64,000 nt of DNA. Source: Ustilaginoidea virens. Lineage: Eukaryota > Ascomycota > Sordariomycetes > Hypocreales > Clavicipitaceae. The stretch spans positions 1,922,001 to 1,986,000 of the forward strand of contig NC_057319.1 of assembly GCF_000687475.1 (NCBI RefSeq). The letters are read 5' to 3'. A program made the translations under genes and the position numbers. Positions 30,901-42,405 of this stretch are shown one piece after another. The stretch's first letter is position 1. Each line of letters opens with the position of its first letter. The notes under the pieces were generated by a model. It saw only the letters and a program-made list of their open reading frames with translations. It ran no database searches and was not told the origin of the DNA.

Positions 30901-33847
30901 TTTACCCTCTATGAAAGTCTCCTTCTAGGCCACTTAATATAGGGCCTATACCTTCATTTTGGTGGATAAAGGTAATAAAGGTTGTTTTAGTAATAACCTT
31001 CTTTTTTAGAAGATAAACTAAGTAGGTGTTATTACCTAGAGTGGTAAGGAGCCTACTAGGCTCGGTTCGGGGCGCTAATTTGCGGCTTTTTACAGGCTTT
31101 TCGTATAGTATAAGCACCTCAATAGCAGCTCCAATAGCCCTAAGGTTAATAAGATCAGGATAGTGCTTAGGAGTTATTTGGTCATAATCTTTTAATAGCT
31201 CTAAATAAGGGCTAAAAGGTCTATTAGTAACTGCTATAATATTTACTAGTATAATAACGCTAGTAATTACGGCAGACTAAAGGTTAGAAGGTAACCTTAA
31301 CCAGGTCATAATGGCATGTAACCTATCAGCTATAACCCTAATGGAATATTTAGCTAGGCCGTTTTGTTCGTGTATATAAGGGCAAAAGGTATCAAACGTT
31401 ATACCTTGTAAGGTAAGCCAATCGTTAAGCATTTTATTAATTTCGTTACCACTATTATAGTGGAACTCAACAGGAGTTTTACCATATCTGACCTGCAGGC
31501 TTTGTATAAAGCCCTGTAATGCTGTAAATATAGTGGTGCCTTCTCTATTAGGCAGTAAATAAAACCAACGGAATCGGGATTTTCTATCTACTAATATAAG
31601 GGCAATAGGTCGTTTGTTATATGGTGTAGGTGATATAGTAAAAGTATCACCTTCTATAATATCTAGGCATTTAGCTGGATTAGGTATCGCATCCTTAAAA
31701 GGTCGCCTAACCTTCTTGGCCTGAATACAGGCTAGGCAGAGAAAATCAGTATCTTTAACCTTATCGAGATTAGGTAAACCAGGGGTATTAGCACAGGTCT
31801 TTTTAAGTAGCTGAATACCTATATGCCCTAGCCGTATATATTAAATGCCGGCTAATTGTAATAGCTTCTGATATTCTGTATTAGCTATTATAGGGGCAGG
31901 AGAACTGGTAGTACCAGTCTGTATAGGCCTAGTCTGTATAGGCGTAGTAGGGTTAGTAACCTCTACGGGGTATTCGCTATTTATAATAGCGGGCTCTTCG
32001 CTAGTCGTGATAGCGGGAGGGTTAGTAGGGCTAGTAGTCTCTATAGGTTCCTTACTAGTCGTATTAGTAGGGATGGGGGTAATAGTGGTATCTAGAGGAT
32101 CACTATAATCAAGAGGGTTAGTAGGGCTGGGGACCTCTACTACTATACTATTAGTAGTATAATGACTGCAAGGTTCATGCAGTAGTGGTATATCTATTCC
32201 TTTCTGTGGAAGGAAAAAGCCGTATTTTTCGAAATTAAAAATGCCGATATATTTACGGCTAGCTGATTATAGCTGATTTTTAATTAATACCCCTTTAGCG
32301 GCATAGTGCTTTACGCCACTAATAATGTTAATATCCAGAGCAGGAATATATAGTGCATTCTTAAGCTCTATAGTGCCCCATTTGGTAGGATTAATGCCTT
32401 ATAACACAGTAAATCGTGCTATGCCCTAGCCGGTAGGGGAGATAAGGCCACCATTAGTAGTAATTATAGGCTTATCACCCTTCTCAAAATGGTGAAAAGT
32501 GGTGAAATATTTCTTATTATTAACAATATGATAAGTGGATCTTATATTATAAAGGAGGGCATCCTTAGGGGTCCTGCCGCCTGATTTAGCACTATAGCTT
32601 ATAGCTAAAGGCTGGGTATCAGGTGATATAGTAGAAGAAGAATAAGATATATTAGTATCCTAGGTATTATAATTGCCTATAATAAAGGACTCGATATCTT
32701 GCTGATTGCTATTATTATTAGAATCCTTATTATTAGAGTCCTGTTTCTTCTTCTGTTGCTGCTTCTTTTTAGTAGAATTATTCTTACTATTATTAGTAGA
32801 AGCGGCATTAGCAGACCCTTTATTCTTAGGGTCCTTAGAAGCCTTAGGCTTATTTGCAGCTACTTTACTAGACCCCTTAGAACGCTGTTCTTCTAGTAAG
32901 TCAACCATAAAGTACTAGAGATTAAATTTGCTGCTATTAATAACGCCCTGGGCGCTATAAGCCCTAATCATAGAGCGTTAGTGTTCTATCTAGCGGGTAA
33001 ATACCCCCTCTATAGCCTATAAATACTGGTTAACTTAGTCGAAGGAGTTGATCTTAGAACCTAGGATTTTAAGGCGAGAAATATAGCTATTAAATTCGCT
33101 ATTAAAAGCCTCTAAGGTGCCCTTATAACCGGTAAATATAAGGGTATGAAAGGTAGGGTATAAGTGTGCCCGCTGTACTTCTGGTGAGTAGTAGTACTAG
33201 GCTACTAATAAAAGGTAGGCTTCCTCTGGGTCATTACACCAGTCTATAGCCTCTATAGCCTCTTTACTACAGCTGTTCCTTAGCATTAGTAGTAGAAGGG
33301 CCTATTCAGACTCATCAAAATGCCTAGCTATAGAGGGGTCGTTAATAAAGTTGGCTATTTTAAAGGCCCTAAGTTGTATTATAAGGGCCTGCTTCCACTG
33401 GTCAAAATTATAGGGACTTTTTAGCTTCTGTGACTCCTGAAAGCGGTTGGCAGTCTTAGCTAGTTCTTTAATAGCCCTATTACTAATTTGGTTGGTAATA
33501 GTAGGTGCTGGGTTATTATTATAAATAGGCTGTTTACCCTTATATCTTATAGGGGTGGAAGGTTGGTCTATTTCCATAATATCATCCTTATTATTATCCT
33601 TAGTAGTAGTCGTCCTAGTGGAAGGTTTAGCTTTAGTAATATTAGTATGCTCCTTTTTAATAGCTTGACTGGCCTAAGGGGTCTGTAGGTTATTATTTTG
33701 CTTGGTAACTAGGCCTTGTATAAGGCTAGTTAGGGTATTCATCTGAGACTTCATATCGTCTATATCTAACTATAGTTGTATATTAAGATCGGCTTTAGAG
33801 CCAGAATCTATAGGGACCTTATAAGTGGAAGGCCCTAATTGTGCCAT
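27970..33847 (-). pseudogene. Element B gag-pol, RIP-inactivated
   Basis: From ATG 33847 to TAA 27970. After subtracting the solo LTR and its duplication (730 bp) the length is 5,148 nt, exactly 1,716 codons, so there is no net indel. Order: gag (NFDQWKQALIIQLRAFKIAN at about 33350-33410), an Asn/Lys-rich low-complexity region (32680-32900), protease (about 32520-32560), integrase (about 31300-31650), RT with intact YIDD (about 29650), RNase H (YSDSDFAG at about 29140, split by the solo LTR after GFLTTINSGPIS). Many in-frame TAA/TAG codons are present. This copy is dead, but it shows the ancestral layout of the family. Confidence 0.88.
28315..29039 (-). repeat. Solo LTR, type 1, inside element B, TSD AATAC
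   Basis: 725 bp starting TATTGCAATTC and ending GGATTTTGACA with AATAC on both sides (28310-28314, 29040-29044). Joining the flanks restores the RNase H sequence seen uninterrupted in element G (63690-63720), which confirms the insertion. Confidence 0.93.
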
Positions 33848-34029
33848 TATGGTGGTTAAAAGTCGTTGAAAAATAGTGCCGATAGTTGTAAAAGCAGAGG
33901 AATAACTAGCTTGTTGGCTAGTAAAATAGTTGAATAACTAATTAAATAACCATATATATATAGTGACTAGTAGCCTACTATAATAAATAACCGCAGTATA
34001 TAGCGGTAGGTCTCAGTATATAAGAAAAA

Positions 34030-34290
34030 ACACAGGTGCGTAGGTGCCGTAAGTGCCGTAAAGTAAATCCCGTAACTGCCGTAGGTGCCGTAGGTGCCGT
34101 GAAATAAATCCCGTAAGTGCCGTAGGTGCTGTAGGTGCCGTGATATAAATCCGTAAGTGCCGTAGGTGCCGTAGGTGCCGTGAAATAAATCCCGTAAGTG
34201 CCGTGGGTGCCATAGGTGCTGTGAATGAAATCCGTAAGTGCCGTAGGTGCCGTAGATAACGTGATATAAATATTATCACTGCCGCAAGTG
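34030..34290 (-). repeat. Leader tandem repeat of element B
   Basis: About five copies of a unit built from GTGCCGTAGGTGCCGT and GAAATAAATCCCGTAA, the inverse of the leader repeats of A and H. It lies between gag and primer-binding site. Short frames read through it as Tyr/Gly/Thr-rich repeats and are not genes. Confidence 0.75.
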
Positions 34291-34685
34291 CCGTAATATA
34301 AGGGTACCGTAAGTGCCATACGACAAATATTATATATAGAGTAATATAATAGGTGCCGTAAAGTGCAGTGGGTGTCGTGCACTAGGTGTAAAGGTGTTAT
34401 ATAGTGGTATAGTATAATAGATATTACACTATAAAATCTGTAGGTGCCGTAGATTACTCTAAGGGTGCCGTAAGGTTACGCCAAAGGTTGATATAAGGTT
34501 ATACCGTTAATTACCGTAGATAACGCTATAAATTACCAAAGGATTAGCCGAAGGTGATAACAGGTAAGTAGAGATACTAAAGGGTAAGCCGAGGGTGCCA
34601 AAAGATTTAGCTATATTAGTAGTACTAATAAGCAAGAGAGACCAAGGGGTGAACACAAAAGATAGGGTGAAACAAAAAAGTAAAA

Positions 34686-34700
34686 CCCAGGCTTATAACC
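34686..34700 (-). other. Primer-binding site of element B
   Basis: The minus strand reads GGTTATAAGCCTGGG directly after the 5' LTR, the same tRNA-iMet anticodon-arm complement with two RIP-type changes. Confidence 0.72.
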
Positions 34701-35334
34701 TATTACAATTCTGAGGGTAAATATAAAGTGAAGCCGGTATAAGGGCAAGACAAATATGAATAACCAGAAACGCAGGAAAGGTGAAAAGAGTCAAGAGACA
34801 TATAGTGCATTAATAAGTTCGATTATGCTATCCTTCTACTATCTAGAAAGAAGGGGAAAAGCTATCCTAAATATATCTAAGAGAGAGGGTAGGCCCAGGC
34901 ATCCAAGGTAGCCAGTAAGAGAGCTCCTTGTAATACCCATTATATCATGATATATCCAGCCTTACCATATATTTAAAAAATAAGGTCTGATACATCGTAT
35001 CAAGCCTTACCAAATATTTTTAAATAAGGCCCGGTGTGCCCACGTAATATCCGGCCTTACCAGATATCTTTTAAATCAGGCCCGGTACGTCATATGCCGC
35101 CTTACCATATATTTTTAAAAATAAGGCCCGATACGTCATATCAAGCCTTACTAAAAATAAGGCCCGATAAAGGCTTACCTTATTTGGTATACAGTACTAA
35201 TCCACTGAAAATCCGGAAGGTAAACGGTAAGGGCCTAAGGTTGGTAAGACCACCGTATGTCTGGTGGGACAGTCGTGAGTCCAAGAGACGGTGGAAGGGC
35301 CAGCAGCCTAGTAGACTACTATAGGATTTTAACA
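34701..35334 (-). repeat. 5' LTR of element B (type 2, 1 repeat unit)
   Basis: 634 bp; it begins TATTACAATTCTGAGGG on the plus strand where the other LTR has TGTTAC, a RIP-type change at the terminus, and ends GGATTTTAACA before GTTAC. Confidence 0.88.
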
Positions 35335-37601
35335 GTTACTAAAACTAGACCTTCCACTAGGATAAATACTACTAAGGATAATAATAAGGATAATATTATA
35401 GAAATAGACCAACCTTCTACCCCTATAAGATATAAGGGTAAACAGCCTATTTATAATAACCCAGCACCTACCATTACCAACTAAATTAGTAATAGGGCTA
35501 TTAAAGAATTAGCTAAGACTGCTAACCGCTTTAAGGAGTTATAGAAGCTAAAAAGTCCCTATAATTTCGACTAGTGGAAGCAGGCCCTTATAATACAACT
35601 TAGGGCCTTTAAAATAGCTAACTTTATTAACGACCCTTCTATAGCTAGGCATTTTGATGAGTCTGAATAGGCCCTTCTACTACTAATATTAAAAAATAGC
35701 TATAATAAAGAGGCTATAGAGGCTATAGATTGGTGTAATGACCCAGAGGAAGCCTACCTTTTACTAATAACCTAATACTGCTACTCACTAGAAGTATAGT
35801 AGGCATATTTATACCCTACCTTTCATACCCTTATATTTACCGGTTATAAGGGCACCTTAGAGGCTTTTAATAGCGAATTTAATAGCTATATTTCTCGCCT
35901 TAAAATCCTAGGTTCCAAAATCGACTCTTTTGACTAAATTAACTAGTATTTATAGGCTATAGAAGGGGTGTTTACCTGCTGGATGGAACGCTAACGCTCT
36001 ATAATTAGGGCTTATAGCGCCTAAAGCGTTATTAATAGCAGCAAATTTAACCTCTAGTACTTTATAATTGATTTACTAAAAGAATAGCATTTTAAAGGGT
36101 CTAGTAAAGTAGCTATAAATAAGTCTAAGGCTTCTAAGGACCCTAAGGATAAAGGGTCTACTAATACCGCTTCTACTAATAATAGCAAAAATAATTCTAC
36201 TAAACAGAAGTAGTAATAGAAGAAGAAATACGACTCTAATAATAACTGTAATAATAATAGCAATATATAAGATATCGAGTCCTTTATTATAGGCAATTAT
36301 AATACCTAGGATACTAATATATCTTATTCTTCTTCCACTATATCACCTGATACCCAGCCCTTAGCTATAAGCTATAGAGCTAAATCAGGCGGTAGGACCC
36401 CTAAAGATGCCCTCCTTTATAATACAGGCTCTACTTATTATATTATTAATAATAAGAAACATTTTACTACTTTTTACCACTTTAAGAAGAGTAATAAGCC
36501 TATAATTACTACTAGTGGTGGCCCTATCTCCCCTACCGGCTAGGGCACAGCACAATTTATTATATTATAAGGCATTAATTCTACTAAATGGGGCACCATA
36601 GAGCTTAAGAATGCACTATATATTCCTACTCTGGATATTAACATTATTAGCGGTATAAAACACTATGCCGCTAAAGGGGTATTAATTAAAAATCAGCTAT
36701 AGTCAGTAAGCTGTAAATGCATCGGCATTTTTAACTTCGAAAAATACGGCTTTTTCCTTCCACAGAAAGGAATAGATGTACTACTACTGCATCAACCTTA
36801 CAGCCCTTATACTAATAGTATAGTAGTAAAGGTCCCCAGCCCTACTAACCCTGCTAATTATAGTAACCCTTTGGATACCACTATTACCCCCATTCCTATT
36901 AATACGATTAATAAGGAACCTATAGAGGCTACTAGCCCTACTAACCCTCTTATTATTACAAATAGCGAAGACCCTATAGAGGTTACTAACCCTACCACGC
37001 CTATATAGACTGGTACTACTAATCCTCCTGCCCTTATAATAGCTAATACAGAATATCAGAAGCTATTACAATTAGCCGGCATTTAGTATATACGGCTAGG
37101 GCATATAGATATTCAGCTACTTAAAAAGACCTGTGCTAATACCCCTGGTTTACCTAATCTCGATAAGGTTAAAGATACTGATTTTCGCTGCCTAGCCTGT
37201 ATTTAGGCTAAGAAGGTTAGGCGACCTTCTAAAGATATAATACCTAATCCAGCTAAATGCCTAGATATTATAGAAGGTAATACTTTTGCTATATCAGCCA
37301 CACTATATAACAAACGACCTATTGTCCTTATATTAGTGGATAGAAAATTCCGATTCTATTAGCTTTATTTACTGCCTAATAGAGAAGGCACCACTAAATT
37401 TACAGCATTACAGGGCTTTATATAAAGCCTGCAGGTCAGATATAGTAAAACCCCTATTGAGTTCCACTATAATGGTAGTAATGAAATTAATAAAATGCTT
37501 AACGATTGGCTTACCTTATAAGGTATAACGTTTGATACCTCTTGCCCCTATATATACAAATAAAACGGCCTAGTTGAATGTTCCATTAGAGTTATAGCTA
37601 A

Positions 37602-38358
37602 TGTTGCAAAATGGTGATTCAGAACACTGTTGGAAATGTACTGGATACCGACAGTGGCGTACAAGGCATTGCAAAATAAAACAAAGAGCTGGTTAAAGAT
37701 TTAAAGCGTATGAGAGGTTGACCAGAGCAAAGATATTAGGGAAATCTGATTCTAATTATTGGTAACTATTCTAGCTAAAAAGAAGGAATTTTGGACATAT
37801 TTCTACTATTTTGAAAGAGCGGTTAAAAATAATAAAAAACCGTAAAGATAGCGAAAAAAACCGACGAAAAGTCAGTCTGCCCAACCGTGCCCAGTCTGTG
37901 CCCAATATCCTACCTAGTGCCTACCCAACCAAGCCAGTGGCTTATAGCGGTATGCCGGATGCCCTATAACAGCCTGCCGTACGGGCCGGAAGCCCTATAT
38001 CGGTCTGCCGTACAGGCCGGAATCCCTATATCGGTGTGCCGTAAAGGCTCGATATAGCGGGTGACTATATATAGAAGGCCGAAAGTACTAGTATTAGTAA
38101 GATTTGCCCATTTGGTAATCCCGTAGAAATGCGCCGCCTGTTATGGGCCCTGTGGCCCGCTGTGACCGGCCGCTATGGCCGGATATAGGTCGCTATGCCA
38201 GTGCCGTGACCGGCGCTGTGGCCTACTGTAATCGGCGTTGTGGGGCGCTGTGCCCCACTATAGCACCTAGTATAGCCACCGCGATATCTTAACGTAGAGA
38301 CGTCATACAATAGCGAGACTAGTACTAAAATACAGCTAAAAAGGCGCTGATTTCAATA
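37602..38358 (-). repeat. 3' LTR of E0 (type 4)
   Basis: 757 bp from TGTTGCAAAATGGTG to GCTGATTTCAATA. It is 32 bp longer than the three 725-bp type-4 LTRs of the dimer. Confidence 0.85.
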
Positions 38359-38433
38359 CCTTCTCTGATTAGCAATATAGCTAATCCTAGCGTTAGAATA
38401 AAAGAAAGAAGTCCCGTAAAAAAGAAGAAAACA

Positions 38434-39484
38434 TTATAGGGATTATAGCCCTAATAATTGCCAAAATATAGGGAATTTCGGGCTTATAAATAGTTTAGTC
38501 AGTCCATCCGCAGGCATATCTATTGTAGGTAAATAAGATATTTTTACCAGGCTACCGTAGGCCTTCTCATATATATACCGGAATTTAAGTAAGGTATGCT
38601 TAATGCAGGCATACTGATTTGAGTCATTTGCGTTAGAAATAGACCCTTAGTTATCGCAGTATAGTGGTATTGAGCGTTAAATCTCGACCTGGATTTCTTT
38701 AAATAAATTAGATATCTACTTTACTTTGCGAATCGCCTTAAGTATTATATTAGACTTGGCTTCAAGCGTTAATAAAACTATAGTTAAAGACCGTTTTGAC
38801 CTTTAGCTAATCGGTTTACTATTTAAGATAGTAAGATAACCACTAGTAGACTTAGAAGTAAGCCGGCACCTAGCAAAATCGCTATTAGAAAATGCAGCTA
38901 ATACTACAGTAGCTTTAGCGGCTTGGTAACAAATGGCTGTATTTACCGTACTAGCTAAGTAGCAAAAAGCGCCCTTTATAGCATTAAGCTATATAGTGGA
39001 AGCCTATTGCATATATTGTGATAGGTATTGCGTTGGAAAGGCAAGGTCAGGTCTTGATATCATTATTAACTATATTAATATCCCTACTAGCTGCTAGAAT
39101 AAGTATTGATTACTAGTATCTAGCGGCGTATTGTCAGCCTTAATAAGTATACCGGGCTATAGTGGGATTAGATGCGATTATACGTCCTTAAGGTTGAATT
39201 TCTTAAGGACTTCTGCAATAAATTGCGATTAGTATAGCTATAATAGGCCCTTTTCTCTATCCCTAATAATCTGCACACCTAGAAAAAAGGAGGCAGGTCC
39301 TTAGTCTTCTATAGTATAAACCTTATAGAATTTAGTTTTAAGCTAGTTAATATAGCTAAGATCCGGACCGATAATTAAGTAGTTATCTATATAGGTTATA
39401 ATAAAGGTATGCGTTCTTTTATTAAAAAAGATAGCGGCATTAGAAAATAACAGCTTAAAACCCTCTTATACTAAAAGGTCTTTT
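38434..39484 (-). pseudogene. E0 RNase H and partial RT relic
   Basis: Minus-strand decayed RNase H (SDFARC-like block near 38875), then RT with YIDN in place of YxDD (about 39370-39390), cut at 39484. It is aligned with the corresponding parts of the dimer units. Confidence 0.8.
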
Positions 39485-39788
39485 TGTAAAGGACTGGCCC
39501 TAGGGCTACTGCGAATAGGCGTCGAATAGATATATTAAATAGACTAAGGAGGAAAGAGAGAGGACCCGAATAGGGGCCTCTCGATAATCTATTTAACCAT
39601 ACGTTAGCATGGGTCGAGGTCTTAGTATAGTCCTATGACCATATGCCGCTAACTTATATAACCCTACCTAGGCTAGGCATAGTCGCAGCCCGAGTCCTAG
39701 CTATATTATGGCGCAAATATAGCCCGAGCCTATAATATACCCCCCTCCTCCGCCTCGCAGTCGAATTAATTATATTCCGAAACCCGCC
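39485..39788 (-). mobile_element. Type-3 LTR element, 3' LTR plus 51 bp internal
   Basis: The LTR 39485-39737 starts TGTAAAGGACTGGCCC and ends CCTATAATA. To its right, TACCCCCCTCCTCCGCC is the complement of a polypurine tract, so the element is in minus orientation. After 51 bp of internal sequence it is interrupted by element H. Its coding part is outside the window. Confidence 0.72.
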
Positions 39789-40539
39789 TGTTAAAATCCT
39801 ATAGTAGCCTACTAGGCTGCTGGCCTAATGCCCTACTGGTCTACTAACCTTCTGGCCCTTATACCGTCTTTTAGACTTACGGTGGTCTTACCAACCCAGG
39901 CCCTTGCCTTTTACCTTAAGGATTTTCAGTGGATTATTTACTGTATATCAAGTAAGGTAGGCCTTAAGGTAGGCCTTGTTAAAAAGGTGTGGCATTGCTA
40001 AATTAGCGTGGTGGGTCTACTAGCGTAGTGGCTAGTCCACTAGTGTAGTGGGTAGTCTACTAGTGTGGTGGGTAGTCACTAGCGTGGTGGCTAGTTACTA
40101 GTGCGGTGACTAGTTACTAGTGCGGTGGTTAGGGTGGTTAAAAAGGCCGGATATAGTGGGTTTGCTGACGTATCATATACGTGGCATAGCGAGCATTACG
40201 GGGAGCTTTCTTACTGGCTACCTTAAATGCCTGGGCCCACCCCTCCTTCGTGTATATATAGGATAGCTTTCCCCCTTCTTTATAAATAGTAGAAGGGCAG
40301 CACAATCGAGTCTGTTAATGCACTATATGCCTCTTAACTTCTTACCTTCCCTGCGTTTTCTGGTTATCTTATATTTGCCTTGCCTTTACACTTGCCCTGC
40401 TTTATAGCACTTGTATAGTCTTAGGACTTGGTGAAAAATCTAGTATTATACTAAGATTAGTTCACAGGTCGCAGACAGTCTCGTGCCATCTAGCTAGCTA
40501 GTAAGGCTTTGCTTTATAGTGACCTTTAGAATTGCAATA
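39789..40539 (+). repeat. 5' LTR of element H (type 1)
   Basis: 751 bp from TGTTAAAATCC to GAATTGCAATA. It contains about 20-bp tandem units (CTAGTGTGGTGGGTAGT type) at about 40005-40135. Confidence 0.88.
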
Positions 40540-40554
40540 GGTTATGAGCCCGGG
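40540..40554 (+). other. Primer-binding site of element H, tRNA-iMet anticodon arm
   Basis: GGTTATGAGCCCGGG, the least mutated copy. Its complement ends in GGGCTCATAACC, matching the anticodon stem-loop around CAU of initiator tRNA-Met. Confidence 0.8.
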
Positions 40555-41594
40555 TTTTTACTTCTTTGTTTTTACCCTACCTTTTTGTGTTCACCCCTTG
40601 GTCTCTTTTGCTTATTAGTACTACTAATATAGCTATCTTTTGGTATCTTCGGCTTACCCTTATTAACTTCGCTTACCTATTATCACCTTTGGCTTACCTT
40701 CTATTACCTACGGCATTACCCTACGGCAATCAACGGCATACCTAACGGCAATTTACAGCGTAACCTCACGGCACTTTTAGCGTAACCTTACGTTATTTTT
40801 CGGCGTAACTTACGGCACCTACGGATTTTATAGTGTGATATCTACCACATTATACCACTGTATAACACTTTTACACCTAGTGCACGACACACACTGCACT
40901 GTACGGCACCTGTTATACTCTTCCACTTATAGCACTTTTGGTACGGCACTTACGGCACCTCTTATATTACGGCACCTATAGCACCCACGGCACCTACGGC
41001 ACCTACGGCACTTACGGCACCTTTATATTACGGCACTAAATAAGCACCTTAAACACCAACCCTATAATACGGACTTGCATAACGCCTACGGCATCTATGC
41101 TTTTATACTGAGACCTACCGCTATATTCTGCGGTTACCTTTTATAGTAGGCTACTAGCCACTATATTTACTGACTTTCCAGCTTATTACTCGACTATTTT
41201 GCTAGCTATTCAGCTAGTTATTCCTCTGTTTTATAACTATCGGCACCATTTTTCAACGGATTTTTAGACCTTTCTTGCCCACAATGGCAGAAATAGGGTC
41301 TTCTACCTATAAGGTCCCTGAATCTAATACTGAAGCTAATACTAATGCACAACTACAGCTGGATATGGACGATATGAAGTCCCAGATGAATATACTAACT
41401 GACCTTATACAGGGCCTAGTTAGTAGGCAAAATAACGACACCCAGGCTACCTAGGCTACCCAGGCTACTAATAAGAAGCCTACTAAAGCTACTAAAGCTG
41501 GACCTTCTACTACGACTACCACTAAGGATGATGATAGTAAAGCTAACGTTATAGAAATTGACCAACCTTCCACCCCTATAAAATATAAAGGTAA

Positions 41595-42319
41595 TGTTGC
41601 AAAATGGTGATTCAGAACACTGTTGGAAATGTACTGGATACCGACAGTGGCGTACAAGGCGTTGCAGAATAAAACAAGAGCTGGTTAAAGATTTAAAGCG
41701 CACAAGAGGTTGACCAGAGCAAAGATGTCAGGGAAATCTGATTCTAATTATTGGTGACTATTCTAGCTAGAAAGAGGGAATTTTGGGCATATTTCTACCA
41801 TCTTGAAAAAGTGGTTGAAAATAATGAAAAACCGCAAAAATAGCGAAAAACCCGACGAAAAGTCGGTCTGCCCAACCGTGCCCAGTCTGTGCCCAATATC
41901 CTACCCAGTGCATACCCAACCAAGCCCAGTGGCTTATAGCGGTGTGCCGGATGCCCTATAACAGTCTGCCGTACGGGCCGGAAGCCCTATATCGGTCTGC
42001 CGTAAATGACCGGTGTAGCGGGTAACTATATATAGAAGGCCGAAAGTGCTGGTATTAGCAAGGTTTGCCCATTTGGTAATCCCGTAGAAATGCGCCGCCT
42101 GTTGTGGGCCCTGTGGCCCGCTGTGACCGGCCGCTGTGGCCGGCTGTGGGGCGCTGTGCCGGTGCCGTAACCGGCGCTGCGGCCCACTGTAATCGGCGTT
42201 GTGGGGCGCTATGCCCCACCATAGCGCCTGGTATAGCCACCGCGATATCTCAACGTAAAGACATCGTACGGTAGCGAGACCAGTACCAAAATACAGCTAA
42301 AAAGGCGCTAATTTCAACA
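41595..42319 (-). repeat. Type-4 LTR, left (3' LTR of unit E1)
   Basis: 725 bp from TGTTGCAAAATGG to GCTAATTTCAACA, followed by the polypurine complement CCCCCTCTGATTAGC. It is rich in GC blocks around GGCCGCTGTGGCCGG. Confidence 0.9.
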
Positions 42320-42405
42320 CCCCCTCTGATTAGCAATATGACTAATCCTAGCGTTAGAATAAAAGAAAGAAACCCTGTAAAAAATCAGAAAAAAAGATGA
42401 TGATG

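Larger units (their letters stand above)
26962..35334 (-). mobile_element. Copia element B, full length, TSD GTTAC
   Basis: 8,373 bp in minus orientation between GTTAC at 26957-26961 and 35335-35339. The 3' LTR is at the left (26962-27842) and the 5' LTR at the right (34701-35334). Primer-binding site at 34686-34700, gag-pol relic between, polypurine tract (reverse of CTCCCTCTAATTAG) at 27843. It sits in the gag of element A and carries a solo LTR at 28315-29039. The internal part is of the same lineage as H and G. Confidence 0.92.
25024..37601 (+). mobile_element. Copia element A, interrupted by B and truncated by E0
   Basis: The left LTR is at 25024-25952, a tRNA-iMet-type primer-binding site follows, then leader and gag start up to 26961. 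Element B (26962-35334) is inserted here with a GTTAC duplication. Gag, protease and integrase relics resume at 35340 and run to 37601, where E0 begins. RT, RNase H and the right LTR of A are not in the window and should lie beyond the nested insertions. Confidence 0.85.
26750..37601 (+). pseudogene. Element A gag-pol relic (gag, protease, integrase part)
   Basis: The segments are 26750-26961 and 35340-37601, joined across element B in the same frame. The ATG of the related copies is ATA here (26750-26752), a RIP-type change. Recognisable pieces are the gag block IDQPSTPIRYKGKQPIYNN (about 35400-35460), the gag core, a decayed protease site where DTGST has become NTGST (about 36420), and integrase up to the region before the catalytic Glu, where E0 is inserted. 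Many TAA/TAG codons replace CAA, CAG and TGG. It is not functional. Confidence 0.8.
37602..39484 (-). mobile_element. Family-4 copia element E0, truncated by LTR-3 element
   Basis: The 3' LTR is at 37602-38358, then a polypurine tract (reverse CCTTCTCTGATTAGC), RNase H and part of RT up to 39484, where an LTR of type 3 begins. GCTAA (37597-37601) is the expected target repeat to be found at its right end outside the window. It interrupts integrase of element A. Confidence 0.85.

Noticed and set aside
34013..34382. Tyr/Gly/Thr-rich repetitive protein frames
   Set aside because: They are translations of the leader tandem repeat of element B, in the antisense or noncoding part.
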